64,000 bases of DNA from Galerina marginata. Its lineage: Eukaryota > Basidiomycota > Agaricomycetes > Agaricales > Galerinaceae. A program made the translations under genes and the position numbers. Location: NCBI GenBank assembly GCA_023014335.1, contig JAECYW010000008.1:186001-250000 (forward strand), read 5' to 3'. The first letter of the stretch is position 1; each line of letters begins with the position of its first letter. The notes under the pieces are model-generated. The model saw only the letters and a program-made list of their open reading frames with translations, searched no databases and had not been told where the DNA came from. Positions 11,419 to 23,790 of this stretch are shown in pieces.

Positions 11419-12184
11419 GTATGCCCTCTTGCTTAACAGTTTCTCCCTCTGACCTTAGACCGTTGTCACCAATAGCTCTTCCCTGTAAGCGGTTTCGAAC
11501 TCAACAATAACATAGAGGGTAATATCTGAACGGATTTTCCTGACCTAGCTGTACCTGCGGGGGGTAACGGCGACCATCGGAAACGTGTAATCGTCCTTGA
11601 AGTTTGATAGTCAAGAAAGTTATTGACCCAATCATTCAGCCTCGCATCCACTATGGTTTCGCGACTGATGTTAAACCTCCGAGATCCAAAATTTGGGTCT
11701 ACCGTCAGGTCACAAAGTCTGCCGATGTCCCCAATCAATTTCGGCAACAGAAATCCGGTGAATACTTCCACGTCAGACTGGATTTAAATCGGTCGAAGAA
11801 CATCTCCGATGAATCATCCGATTCCAACCACACCAGAAGAAAAGAATTCGAACCTTGAAGGCATACCCGCGCGATTACTCCCAACCATCGTCGACGTCGA
11901 TACTAAACATCTTGGTTGAGACTGAGAAACGGAATTGGGTGCTACCCGTGTCATTGAATGCCTGAATGACGACATTATATGTGAGACTAGTAGATATGAG
12001 TGCGCATTATAGTAGAATCAAACTGTTAAACGAACGCAAAGGAGTGAAGATCGGATAGGAATAAAAGATGTAAAGGTAGAACGGCTGCCAGCCAAGTGAA
12101 CAAAGAAGCGAAGATGTGGCCTATACCGACTAAGTGCGATGGCAGAAAGTTTCACCAAATCCTAAAGCGCACGCGCCTAGCAGA
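11419..12184. other. No gene seen
   Basis: Probable remains of the 3' part of the seven-helix gene, then spacer. An 84-residue frame at 11604-11858 has no support. Confidence 0.35.
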
Positions 12185-13010
12185 AGTATTTAAAAAAACA
12201 AAAGAAAAGACGTACTGATCTCAAAGAAATCTTCATCGCCTATTTTCCTCTACCATCCATGGTAGCTACCCTACGCCGGGGCGACACCAGCCGCCCTGCG
12301 GGATAGGTTCTCGCTACTTCGATAGGAGGGTCAATGTTTAGTTCAAATAGATAGAAGAACAAGGACAGAACTCACGATGTTATCTCGATTATTTACAGAC
12401 TCTTCGCGCGGGCTGCCATCGACGAGTATCCTGATCTACCCTAGAACGTAAAGGATGTGTTATTAGGATACATGATGACAAACTTGGAAAGATGGGGGAC
12501 GTACGATGAATTCACTGACCTCATGACCAGGCGACGGGATTCGCAGGCTTTACCGAGGACTCAATAAGGTCCTTTTCAAGCTTCTCGCATTCCTAATATG
12601 ACCTGTCGGATTCCAACGAGGTGAGTACGCGCATACATTCTAAAAATGTGGAGATGCGAACGTGCTCCACTCTGAAAGAGGCCACCGGTGGTGATGGATG
12701 ATCTTGCCAATGTTGAGGGCGCGGTCGCAGCAGTCGCTCTTGGTGATCCTTTACAAAGGCTGCAAATTGAACTCGCCCGACCTTGCTCTGCCCCTGAGTG
12801 CGATGGTAGGAGAATAATCTACGCAAAACGACGAACCATCAGCCCCGGCAGAAAGGGACAACGGAACGCAAAAGCACCCACTAGCACCACCGACGTGACG
12901 TACCATACTGATACCCACATCATCCGCTTCGACGAACTCGATTCGCCCCATTTCCGACGCATTTCGTTCGTCAGCTACCTGCATCCACGCCGACTTCCTC
13001 ACTAAGGTGA
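12185..13010 (-). repeat. Dispersed repeat family A, copy 2
   Basis: It aligns with 3295-4425 and 22590-23790 but lacks the left end. On the minus strand the possible coding block is open here and contains SAWMQVADERN and RIEFVEADD, matching copy 3 in the same frame. Confidence 0.6.
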
Positions 13011-13209
13011 TTGAGGTTACTTTGAGAAACCAGGACGTCAGATATAAAGCCGCAAATGAAGTTGGACAAACGTACGGTGATATCTTGCATAATTTCGAGC
13101 TTGATGTTCGTAACGACGGTCGTTGACGCATATCTGGCACAATATTGTGTATGAGTATCAGTTGAAGGGGAATAACAGCCATGGAAACATACAAAGATGC
13201 CTAGCGGCA

Positions 13210-16200
13210 TTCAATAACACGCATACATCCACAGCTGGACCCGAAAAACAACTCCTTCTCGCCACCTTCCATCATCAAGCCTGTTTACAACGGTTCAACA
13301 CGAGAGAAGATTAGGCGGATGTATGCCTAGAGACGGGTCGAAGTGGCGAGACATGCGAACATGAAACCAAGGAGGACAGTTGGTCGGTCCTAGAGCAGCC
13401 TAGCGCATCAAGTCGCGTCGGTGTCGTTGAGATTAAGCCCAGCCAGCAGAGGCGACAGGCATAGTCCGAGGATGGTTCCAGGGTCATAACACCCGGAAAA
13501 CGCGACGACATCCTGTCGTTATCGTGCACCCTTCCAGAAGGAGGTTTGGGGTATCTAAAAGTAAATTAGAGGGCTAGGAATGTGGAAAGAAACCCGGTAT
13601 GCACCTCGAGAACCTGATCATGGAATCAAGGCGATACCGAAACTTGGTAGTCTCGTTGGATGCGGGTATCCACACTGCGAGACGCTTACGTAAAAGAAAC
13701 GCCAAGGCGAGAAGGGAAGAGCAATGGCCGACGGCGACATGGACGCGTGGAGGAAACGAGGAAATCGGGGGAAAGGGAGGAAAGGAATTGATGGCTATTT
13801 ATGGCGATTGATGCTGTTCGCAGGGACCGGTCGACCCTTGATACAGAGAGTTCCCTGATCCACATCCCTGACCCGAACCACCACCGCTGACCGGCGTTTT
13901 CTACCAATGTCCCTCCCATTCCTTCCTTAGGCATCGAGTCGGAAGGTTTTGTATCCTACTTGTCTTACTGGGTATCCCGTGGAACTAAATATGGTCGCGA
14001 ATTGCTGGGCAAGCCTCTGTTTCATGCCTGTCGTTTTCTTCGTCTGCTTGCTGTACTTCTTTCTTCCCTGGAAAGACTCTCGATGCACAGAACGAATTTA
14101 GTCGTTTGTGCTTCTCTTCGGAGTAGCAAATTATCCCATCTTCCTCAGGCTGTCTTCAGTAATATGTTTCGACCGTTCTACTGATCTAATCAAGATCTAG
14201 CGATAACAAAAGTCTATTTCACCCTTCGGGACCAGACGCTCAAGCGCTCGCCGACTATCTCCAGCCCCTCGATGTTCTCTGCCATTAAGCTGCTGTTTAG
14301 TCGCTTCTCTGGCTTGATTCGAACATCTTTCCAGATTACTGTGACTATCATAGAGAGGGTACAAATGGTAGAGACCTGACTTGGACGCTGAGTAAGCTGT
14401 TTTATTTGAATATACCTTGCTGGTTATTTTGATATCGCTTGCGTGCTCACTCCCAGCTATGAGGAACAGTCAGGTTCTCATCTCGAGCTGCAAAATCACT
14501 CATAACACAGAGCGGAGCGCAGCCCGAGCTGTGGAGCTAAATTGTGACACTTCTTCACAGCCGACTAACGGCACGCGAATAATCCGTTTCCCTTCCCTTC
14601 CCCTATTATCACTTTTGCATAGTTCACTGCTTCCTATCCTATGATGCTTCGTTCACTGGCCGTCATTTAATATGCTATATTTCTGGCCTCCATCTTCAGT
14701 CACGATTCGCCTCTGACGATTGAGGCCAGTAAATGCATATTTTCGTTCACGGCCAAGGAAAAACAGGCATTCAACAAAACCAACCTTTGGATATGTTGAC
14801 GAAGACTACACACGACAAAATTTAACTTCACTGGCGCTATTCTACCAAGACCCGACCCGTGAGGGTGTTCGCACTCGATTACTTGCCCAGTACCATCAGT
14901 TAGTATTCTGCGCTCAGCTAGAGTATTACCGATGCTCTTCCCGATCCGCTTGTATCCAGAATTTAAGGAGCAAGTATGGGTAATCCCTGCCTGTTGCATT
15001 CCATACGATACCGGACGCATCGCTTAAAGCACCTCGAACGGTATAAGACCCACTAGTACCTACCACTCTATATGAAATAACCCTGGCAGCTGCCTGCACA
15101 GCGATGTAATTGGCGCCAGACTTTTTTATGAAACGAGATGGCCTGACAACTGTTTCATTGCGATCTCATTCCTTTTCAAGACAATTTCATAACTTCTTGT
15201 CTGTCTTATTTCATAGTGATCTCATTGCGCTTTCATTATTGTTTCATTGCTATTTCATTTCATTCATCCTGGAAGTATTTCATACCTGTCTGGTTAGTCT
15301 GTTTCATTCAATATCAGAGGAGATTTCATAAGTTTGTGGTAGCGATTTCATAACTTTTAGATAGCAATTTCATACTGATGGATTATGTAATAATTTTGAT
15401 GGCTTACAAAATGCCTTTCCCGGCTTCCCACACATATGTTCTTATCAAATTATGGCCTCAAATTGAAACTTATTTAAAATTAGGCCCACCACCACCCACA
15501 TGCAAGCGCAGTGCAAATCGCACCAAATAAACAATTAAAATATCATTATTTCCCTTTATATATAATATAGATAATTTACAATGAAACAATGAAACCAGAA
15601 TGAAATATATACAGACAGTGAATGAAATAGCAATGAAATAGACAAGGAATGAAATATAACAGATATAAATGAAATGGTCTGGCAACTATGAGATATCTTC
15701 TGGCAGGAATGAAATGAGATGACAATGAAACACTAATGAAATCGCAATGAGATTGCAATGAAATAAGACAGACAAGAAGTTATGAAATCGCCTTGAAAAG
15801 GAATGAGATCGCAATGAAACAGTTGTCAGGCCATCTCGTTTCATAAAAAAGTCTGGCGCCAATTACATCGCCGTGCAGGCAGCTGCCTGAGTTATTTCAT
15901 ATAAATGGTAGGTACCACTCTAAGACCGTTGGTGGTTCACCCTAGGGATGACAATATGGGACGCAACAGGCGGGTATGCCTCATCCTAGATCGGCTTCGG
16001 ATGACATTGGAGAGGAGCAAAAGTAAATGATAATGATAATGATAATAGGCATCAAAAGTGAACCGAAGTGACTTGGACCGAAACGAGCACGGAGGAGATA
16101 GACAAGGAGTATCGACGAGTAGTATCGCGAGATTAAAATATGGAACAGAGGCTAGTAAAAATCATTCGGTGATGAAGTTTCCTTGTTTGGGAAGAGTTAA

Positions 16201-17085
16201 AAGAGACGAAGGATAAGGATTAGAAACCATCAAGCAGGCTGAAGGTCCTCCAGAATTTGACACCAACTTTGTCGGCGCCCAGTACCACGCTTGTGATAAC
16301 AAGTTTGGAAACGAGTGATGCGCCGAAGAAAGCCAATAAAATCTGAAGGACCGCGAGCGAAATTGACAGCAATTAGCCTGAGATCGGTGGGCACCAAGGT
16401 AAGAACCTGGTAGGACCTGCTTCCATCTAAAATCCGGAAAGCAAGGATGGGTGATACCGCCTGTCGCATCATACTAAACGACAAACATGATAATCATCGC
16501 TGATGACACCTCGAGCAGTATCCGACCACTTGTGGCTCACCCAGCGATGATGATACGAGTATGCGACGCAGCAGGCGGGTATGCCTCCTCCGAGGTTGAT
16601 TTCGGATGGATCATGGAATTGGGGAGGAGTAAAGATAGGTGGGGGTGATAGTAGGCATTGAAAGTCAACAAAAGCTACTTAGACCGAAACACACAGGGGG
16701 GAGATAGAGAAAAGGTTTTGGCGGGTAGATGGGTCTCTGGAGGTCCTCCAAACGTCAGCCAATTATTACGAGTGGCATATTCAATCTGAGGAGAGATGAA
16801 TGTTTGGGTGATGTTCAAATAATACCCTAGCAAGCCCTGGACGTTGTACTGGAGGAATAGATGCTCAGCGCTCAGCGTGGATTCGAAAGGAGGGTTGCAA
16901 TTTGGGGGAAGGGAAGAATCGCGGGAGCAAAGGAAGCCCATCTTTATCTCAGGGGCTCGTGAGAAATCACTTTCAAATCCCATCATTTCCTTTTTCCCAG
17001 AATCCAGATCGTGTCGCCCCTCGATCCTCTTTGCTCGCCGCCGTTCCCTCCCTGCTAGTTAAAGAGATGGCTTCTTTAGATGGCG
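13210..17085 (-). repeat. Large repeat family B, copy 1
   Basis: It is collinear with 18945-21800 and, inverted, with 55250-58570 and 59440-61700. Read on the minus strand the unit begins near 17080 with ctagttaaagaga, followed by a core-promoter-like segment (gagataaagatggg), then one or more sub-repeats (about 0.5-0.65 kb) with a gcgacaggcgg block and a gcggtcctccaaa-type block, then about 2.5 kb of unique-looking sequence. A foldback transposon (15051-15920) sits in one sub-repeat. The family is not recognised. Confidence 0.6.
15051..15920. mobile_element. Foldback non-autonomous DNA transposon (MITE-like)
   Basis: The target duplication taagacc is present at both ends (15044-15050 and 15921-15927). 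The ends are inverted repeats of about 60 bp with the core gtacctacca...ggcagctgcctgca...taattggcgcc. The inversion continues inward for a total of roughly 200 bp per arm. The interior is packed with tttcat/atgaaa heptamer-like motifs, in opposite orientation on the two sides, and has no ORF. The empty site can be seen in the paralogous repeat at about 20836-20860. The 7-8 bp duplication suggests a hAT-type transposase acting in trans; that is inference. Confidence 0.8.
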
Positions 17086-17382
17086 CAACTAATTCTCCCT
17101 TTACCTACGTTTTATTTAACAATATTAGGCGGGGCGTAGTACGTGCGAAAATTCAAATGTTTCCTAACGAAAAATGAAAGGTACATAATCGGCTTTGTCC
17201 TTCAAAAACATCATGTACAAGCGAAAGAACAATCGACCGGGGATCTCATCCACATCTATATCTCTCCGAACATCAGGCTCCCAGCTTAGACCTAACGCAA
17301 GCAAATTTTGGACGAACCTCCTTCGGAAATGTGGGCGATGGTAGGGTGGTTTGGCCTGATACTAAAAGCGTGGACGTGAATG
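17086..17382. other. No gene seen
   Basis: Spacer between repeat B copy 1 and the repeat D pair. Confidence 0.35.
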
Positions 17383-17800
17383 CTATTCTTCGCAATGGTC
17401 TTGGTAAACTGTTGTATATGAGGTGGCCATGTAGCCTGGTCGCTGAGGGCTTATGCGTCCCTTGAGGAAGTCAATGGCAGGTCGATGAAGTCGTGTTGCG
17501 TAAAACAGTAGCTGAAAAGAACGAACCAACAAAAAGGGATTAGTCCGCGCCTCGCTCCAAATTAAATAGTGAACAAATGTACCATCGTATTTAACTATAT
17601 AAACTCGATGCTCTTGAAGCCCTTGCAACGATGACGAGGACAATACTCTTCCTGCAGGCTGCCCTGCGGGTCCACAAGATGCACGTGGATATGGCGATAA
17701 CAACATCATAAACGAAGTCGACGAACACTGGCTAGATGGCGGTTCAATCGCCGGACTCTGCGAGGCGGTCGTAATTTCCTAAATCCTTATGAACGGTCAG
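17383..17800 (-). repeat. Tandem repeat D, copy 1
   Basis: On the minus strand this segment matches 17943-18345. Shared blocks are ttacgaccgcctcg-like, gccagtgttc, cacgtgcatc and the peptide-level YATRLHxxAxDxLKGR. The minus-strand frame is open for 108 residues. It may be a duplicated gene fragment; the family is not recognised. Confidence 0.45.
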
Positions 17801-17942
17801 TAATCCAAAGGTAAAAATAAAGATACGAGGAAGGCCATACGGTGCGCAACACCAACAGATTCATCCGACGTTGGCTCGTAATTCACAGAAGGGGTTTAAC
17901 AGTGGCCTTGCAAACAACGCCTACGAAATGGATGCTGGATGC

Positions 17943-18345
17943 CTAAAACAGTGAGCAGGTATTAAGACTTGCGCGTCCCTTTAGGTAGTCAAGGGCAAGT
18001 TGATGAAGTCGTGTTGCGTATAACTCTAATCTCCAACCTTGACCGAAGGCACGAACTAAAAAAAAATAAACATCATCCTCCAAAGAATAGCGAATATTAC
18101 CTACCATCGTAGTCAAATCTGCAACGTTAAACGAACCCGTGCAGCTTATAAACTCGGCGGTGTTGAAGCACATGCGACGACGACGAAGGTGTTGCTTCTG
18201 CGCCGCGGGTTCGCAGGATGCACGTAGACAGCGATCACAACATCCTCGAATGAGATCCGTGAACACTGGCCAAATGGCGGGTGCATCGCTGTTCTCTACG
18301 AGGGGGTCGTAAGTTCCGAAATTCTGAAGGAGTATGTATGGTCGG
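17943..18345 (-). repeat. Tandem repeat D, copy 2
   Basis: Upstream partner of copy 1 in the same orientation. Its minus-strand frame (107 residues) keeps YATRLHQLALDYLKGR. Both copies have lost any clear start or splice structure. Confidence 0.45.
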
Positions 18346-18944
18346 TAAACCCAAGATAGAGATAAATGATACGAGAAAATGGCATACCTGGTCCATGATG
18401 AGGTATGTAACTCGAGGGTCCGGGGAACAGGCGTCGCTTTCAGATACGGATTGAAAGGTAAATACCGATTATTATGACATCACCTAAGAATGCACGAAGA
18501 ACTGAGATTAGATGTAGAAAGGAGAGAGGAGGAGAAATTCATACAACGGTGGACCCATCGCACACAGAATTCGAGCCCACCAATTGCGGTTTACGTGCGG
18601 GTGCTCAGTGGGCGGAGGCGGCGACTACACTAAGCCATTATTGGCTCAGAACCTCTCCTTGTGCTGTTGCCCGACTTGTCGCCGCCGGCATGAGAAATGC
18701 TGATACCAGTGGTTACTGTTTCTGCATGTTCGATGACTGTCCAATCTAAGCGTGAAAGGGAAATATCGCCACATAAATAGTCAAGCATACCTATCAACGG
18801 CCAATGACTAGCATACATCCAAATGACATACGATGACACCTACGACGAGTTGTCGAAGCACATCTAGGGTAATCTACTGCATGAGCGTTAGTCAAAGCAG
18901 AAGTTGCGCCATACAAATACACAAACATACCTAGAAACAGTCAA
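18346..18944. other. No gene seen
   Basis: Spacer with short overlapping frames only. Confidence 0.35.
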
Positions 18945-21800
18945 TGGCCCGCATAAACCCACAGTTCAACCCGAAAAAACAAATCCTTTTCGCTCCTTCC
19001 ATCGTCAAGCCTATCCCCGAGGCTACGACGACGAGAAAAAATGAAGTGGTCGTAGGCTAAAGACGCGTCCAGGCTGTAAACTTGCGACCATGAGACAGAG
19101 AAGGATGATCTGTCGGTATTAGGGCAGCCTAACACGTCAAATCGCGTCGATACCGTTGAGACTAAGCACAGCCAGCAATCGAACCAGCAGGCGTCGACTG
19201 AGAATGATTCCAGGACCAAAACCTCTAGAAAACGCAACGATATCTCATAGGCAGGATGCACGGGTTCAGAAGTAGCTAAGACGAAATCAGAATGTGGGGA
19301 ATCGGTGGAAAGAAACCTAGTAATACGCACCTCGAGAACTGAATCAGGAATCCCTGAGACTTGGTACAATGGTAGGCTTATCTGGAAGCGGCTACGCATG
19401 TCGCGAGACGCTAAAAAGAGAGGCCAAAGTGAGAAGGGGAGAAAGCTTAAGGGTGGCAGTGACTCAGACACCGACGCTTGGTGGAAACGCGGTAATGGGG
19501 GAAAGGGAGGAAGGGGAATTGATGAGACGGCTATTTATGGCGATTGATGATGTTCTCACGGACCCCTTATATTTAGAGTGAGGCTTCCTGCCTCCTTGAT
19601 CCACACCCCCTAACCCGAACCACCATCGACGTTCCAACCAATATCCTCTCATTATTCCCTAGCCCAGTCATCGAAATTCGTGAATCGGAAATCTTATCTC
19701 ACTTGAATTGCTGGGTATCTCGTGAATCTAGGTATGGTCGCGATCATGACATCTGAGCAAGCTTCACCTTCGTGCCGGGGTTCTTCGTCTGGCTGTTCTA
19801 AAAAAATTCTTCTCTTGAAAAGACTCTCGATGCGCAGACCTGATCTAGTCGCTTTTTCTTCTCTCCGGGTTGACGAGCTGTCCCATTTTTATTAGGCTGT
19901 CCTCACCATGTTTGGGTCGTGCTACTGATCTAATCGCGATCTAATGATAAAATGTCTATCTCGACCCTCAGGATCAGACACACATCTCCATCGCCTCGAT
20001 GGTCTCTGCTATTGTGCTGCTGGTGCTTAGTCGCTTTTCTGGCTCGATTCTAACATTTTGCTGGGCTAGACCATTTTGCCTATGAACAAATACCCTGCAA
20101 ATGGCAGAGACATACTTGTATGCTGAGTAACTTGTCGTCTCTGCAGCTGTCTTACTTTCCAATATGCAAATAGGCCTTGGCGGCTATCTTGAGATAACTG
20201 CGTGCTCACCACAGCTATGAGGAGAAGTCAAGTTCGAATCTCGAGCCGTAACCATCGCTGGAATGAGGGAAGATGGAAAGTCCCCGATTCTTCAGGACTC
20301 TACATTTCCCTCCAAACGGTTACTGGTCTAGCCCGAGATGACAGCCAACTAAATCATCTTCATAGCCAAGTGACGGCAGGCGAATGGCTTTTTTCCGTGC
20401 TTTAATACCGTTATCCGTATATTTCACTGCTTCCTACTCGATGATGCTCCGTTTACTGGCCGTCAAGTTTTGGATGCTACATCTCTGGCCTCCATCTTCA
20501 GGCGCGATTCGCCTCTGACGATTTGGAGTTCAGTGATGGCGGCTATGGAACAAGTCTTTAATTGCGGCCAAAGTAGAAGCATGCATTCATAAGGCAAACC
20601 TCTGAATTTGATGGCCATGACAAAAAATTGATTTTGCTTACGCTATTCTAGTGAGACTCAGGAGGGTGTTCGCCCTCGAATACTTACTCTCAGTGCCATT
20701 ATCGCGTATTTCCCTCCCAAGTATTACCGATGCTTTGTTCTATTTGCTTCCATCCAGAATTCAACAAGCAAGGATGATCACTCCCTGTCATCTGCTATGA
20801 CATTTTCTGTATCGCTCAAGGCGCCTCGAAAGGTATCACACCGCTGGTGGTTCACCCCAGGGATAAGGGCTACTTCATTGGGAAGGAGTTTAAAGTGACG
20901 ATGGGTTAGAAACCATTAAGAATGGTCCTCCGAAGTGAAAGCACTCCTTCAGATCGGCGCCCAGTGCTAAACCTATGATCACAGGTATAGAAACAATGCT
21001 GCGCCGAAGAAAGTTGGTGAATCTTGGAGGACCGCGAGAGAAATGGGCAGCAATTAGCCAGAGATCGATGGACACAAAGGTAAGATCCCGGTAATATCTG
21101 CTTCCATCTAAAATCCGGGAAGCGAGGATGGGTGATCCCGCCTGTCGCATTATACTAACTATCAATAGGATAATTCATATCGCTGATGGCACCTCGAGTG
21201 GTATCCGACCGCTTGTGGCTCAACCAGCGATTATGGTACGAGTATAAGACGTAGCAGGCGGGTATGCCTTGTCCGAGGTCAATTTAGGATGGAATTGGGG
21301 AGGAGTAAAAGTAAATGGAAATGATAATAGGCATTGAGTGTGAAAAAAAGCAACGTGAGTCGAAACGAGGACGAAGGAGGGTTGGCGGGTACATGGGTCT
21401 CCGATTGTACATTGCACTTGGATGTAGTATCGCAAGATTTGGATATTGACCTGATGCCAGCATAAATCATCTGGCGAGGGGCTATTTCTTATGGGAAGAG
21501 TTAAAAAGCCGAAGGATTGGAAACCACCAAGGACTCTGGAGGTCCTCCAATACTGAAGCCTACTATAATAGCGTCGCCAAGTGCTAAATCTGTGATAACA
21601 GGTTTAGCAACAATGTGGTGACGAGAAAACATTGGCAAATTTGGAGGACCGCGAACGAAATGGGCGGCGATTTTCTGGAGATCGATGGGACAGCTAAGGT
21701 TCACAATCCGTTTCGTAGGGGGAATAGAACGTACCCAATTTGAAGCTAAAACCGTTCTGGTAGTGCCCTAGTAAGAACCTGGCCTCTAGAAACAGTACAG
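18945..21800 (-). repeat. Large repeat family B, copy 2
   Basis: It is collinear with copy 1 but without the foldback transposon. Two further sub-repeats lie at about 20830-21185 and 21190-21700. The site matching the transposon insertion is intact near 20840. A 176-residue minus-strand frame (18941-19471) lies inside; its counterpart in copy 1 is shorter and broken, so I do not call it a gene. Confidence 0.6.
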
Positions 21801-22589
21801 TCAGCGCAAATTCCAAAGGCTTCCACTGGCCGCTCACCTCACGGTCAAAAGTCATCACTGGCACATCCAGGCCGTCTGAGATCAGTAAAAATTTATAAAG
21901 ACGTTCGAGAAAGGTGATCCATACCGTGATCGGCGACAATAATTGATTTAGAGGCCACTGCGCCCATATTTTCGTCAGCACAGTCGTTTCGAATATGAAG
22001 GGTGTATTGAGACAGATATCGAGCATTACGCGTAGTCTGAAGGTTTCTCAGTTCCCGTACTGTGGGAGAGATGAAATTTTCCAGAGGTAAGGACATTGTC
22101 GAACGGCCCTTTAGCTTGGAGGGTTTTGAGGGAAGGGAGGAAGGAAGGATTCGAAGGAAGTACATTGTACCCCAGTTCCAATCCTATCACTTCGGCACAC
22201 GAGTTTTCTTATCGATCTTACAACAGCCAGGGATATCCAATCCCGGAGAAGGCCCGAGTTTCCATGGCTCGTATTCTAAATCGGATGCGTTCTCCGTGGT
22301 TTGCGGGTCACCGAATTGCTCAAGGTCGATCCGAGCTTGGAGAGATCGTAAAAGAGAGCGTATTAGTCGTGATTGTCAGCATGCCCACGTCGACGTTGGG
22401 CAGCCCGAGAAGCCAGAAAGGAACAACGAGTATCTGAAACGGCCGGCCACACCTGCATCTGTCGTGTTAAACAAAAAGGCCAATCAACAGGTGAGACCCA
22501 GAACCAGTCCAGAACACCTTCTTCTGGATGAACAGGTTGGACGCCGTCGTCTGACAACAAGGTCTTTGAACGAAGGTCTGAGGCTGTCC
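21801..22589. other. Unresolved stretch with long unsupported frames
   Basis: A 179-residue plus-strand frame (22062-22601) overlaps minus-strand frames, and none has splice or family support. It could be the 5' end of repeat B copy 2 or a separate relic. Confidence 0.3.
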
Positions 22590-23790
22590 TCTTGTCCGTA
22601 GGTTCGTGACCATGCCGTGGCAGGACAAGGATTCACGAGAGCGTCGCTGTAGCGGACGAGAGGCGTAGTTTTCTAATATTTGGATTACTTAAAGGCGTCG
22701 CCCTTTGACCTTCAAAACAAAAAATTATGTGTATTTTCATATTTATAAGACCCGGAAGATCGGGGGGCCAAAGCAACGACACGTAAGATAAGACTAGTAA
22801 TATAAATCATCAGCTTCATCGTGTATGACCGTGAAAAAAAACGGGAAAAAAAACGTACTTATTACTACTAACCCCATGAAATCCTTATCCCCAATGTTCC
22901 ACCTCCATCCATGGTAAACCTCACATGCCGGCGCGACGACGAGCATCCCCCTACAGGAGAGGTCATCGTTACTTTTATAGGAGAGTCAATGCGTTGGTTC
23001 AAAAAGATAGAAGGAACAAAGACAGAACTCACAGACACTGAGATCACTATTTGTTCAAAGCGTTGGTTCAAACAGATAAAAAGAACACGGACGATGTGGG
23101 CATCATTAATTGCGGATCCTTCCCGCAGGCTGCGATCGAGGGGTATGCTGAACTACCCTAGAGGGTAAAAGATGCGTTAATAAGTTATGAAATGACTAGC
23201 TTGGAAAAATAGAGGACGTACGACAATTTCCTGATCTGACCTCAAACGTTTCGCGGCCCTACTGAAGACTCGAGCTGCAGACGGCCGTCCAGTTCAAACG
23301 TTTCGCATTCCTGATATGACCTGTCGGATTCCAGCGAGGTGAGTATGCGCATACATTCCGAAAATGTGGAAATGCGAACATGCTCTACTCTGAAGGAGGA
23401 CACCGGTGGTGATGGATATTATTACCAGTGTCGATGGCGCGGTCGCAGCAGTCGCTCTTGGTGATCCTTAACAAACGCTGCAAGCCTGAACTCGCTCGAC
23501 CTTTCTCTGGCTCTGAGTGCGACGAAACAGATGGTAGGAGAATCTACTCAAACGACTGGCCATCATGCATCAGCCTCAGCCGAAGGAACAACGAAACGGA
23601 AAAGCATTCAACACTGACCTGTATCATACCCTCATCATCCGCTTCGACGAATTCGATTCGTTCCATTTCTGACACGTTTCTTTTTACAGCTACCTGCATC
23701 CACGCCGACGTCCTTCCTGGGAGGATCGAGGTCATTGGGCCCATGAGCAGCGCTGTACTGCTGGCGGGAGTCGGAACTGCTGGATTGTAT
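22590..23790 (-). repeat. Dispersed repeat family A, copy 3
   Basis: The most complete copy. Its left end (cttgtccgtaggttcgtgac) matches copy 1. The minus strand has a TATAAAAG box near 22973-22980 and, upstream of that, a possible coding block with TSAWMQVAVKRNVSEME and RIEFVEADDEG ending at a GT donor. Confidence 0.6.

Noticed and set aside
15051..15920. Foldback element as a CACTA-type transposon because the left end reads cactag
   Set aside because: The right end does not match CACTA and the target duplication is 7 bp, not 3 bp.
18941..19471. 176-residue minus-strand ORF inside repeat B
   Set aside because: The matching region in the other B copy is shorter and broken; only short stretches agree.
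20195..20260. tRNA-like B box (gttcgaatctc)
   Set aside because: No A box or cloverleaf pairing at the right distance; the paralogous copy near 14475 lacks it.
22062..22601. 179-residue plus-strand ORF
   Set aside because: No domain, no promoter, overlapping frames on both strands, at the end of a repeat.
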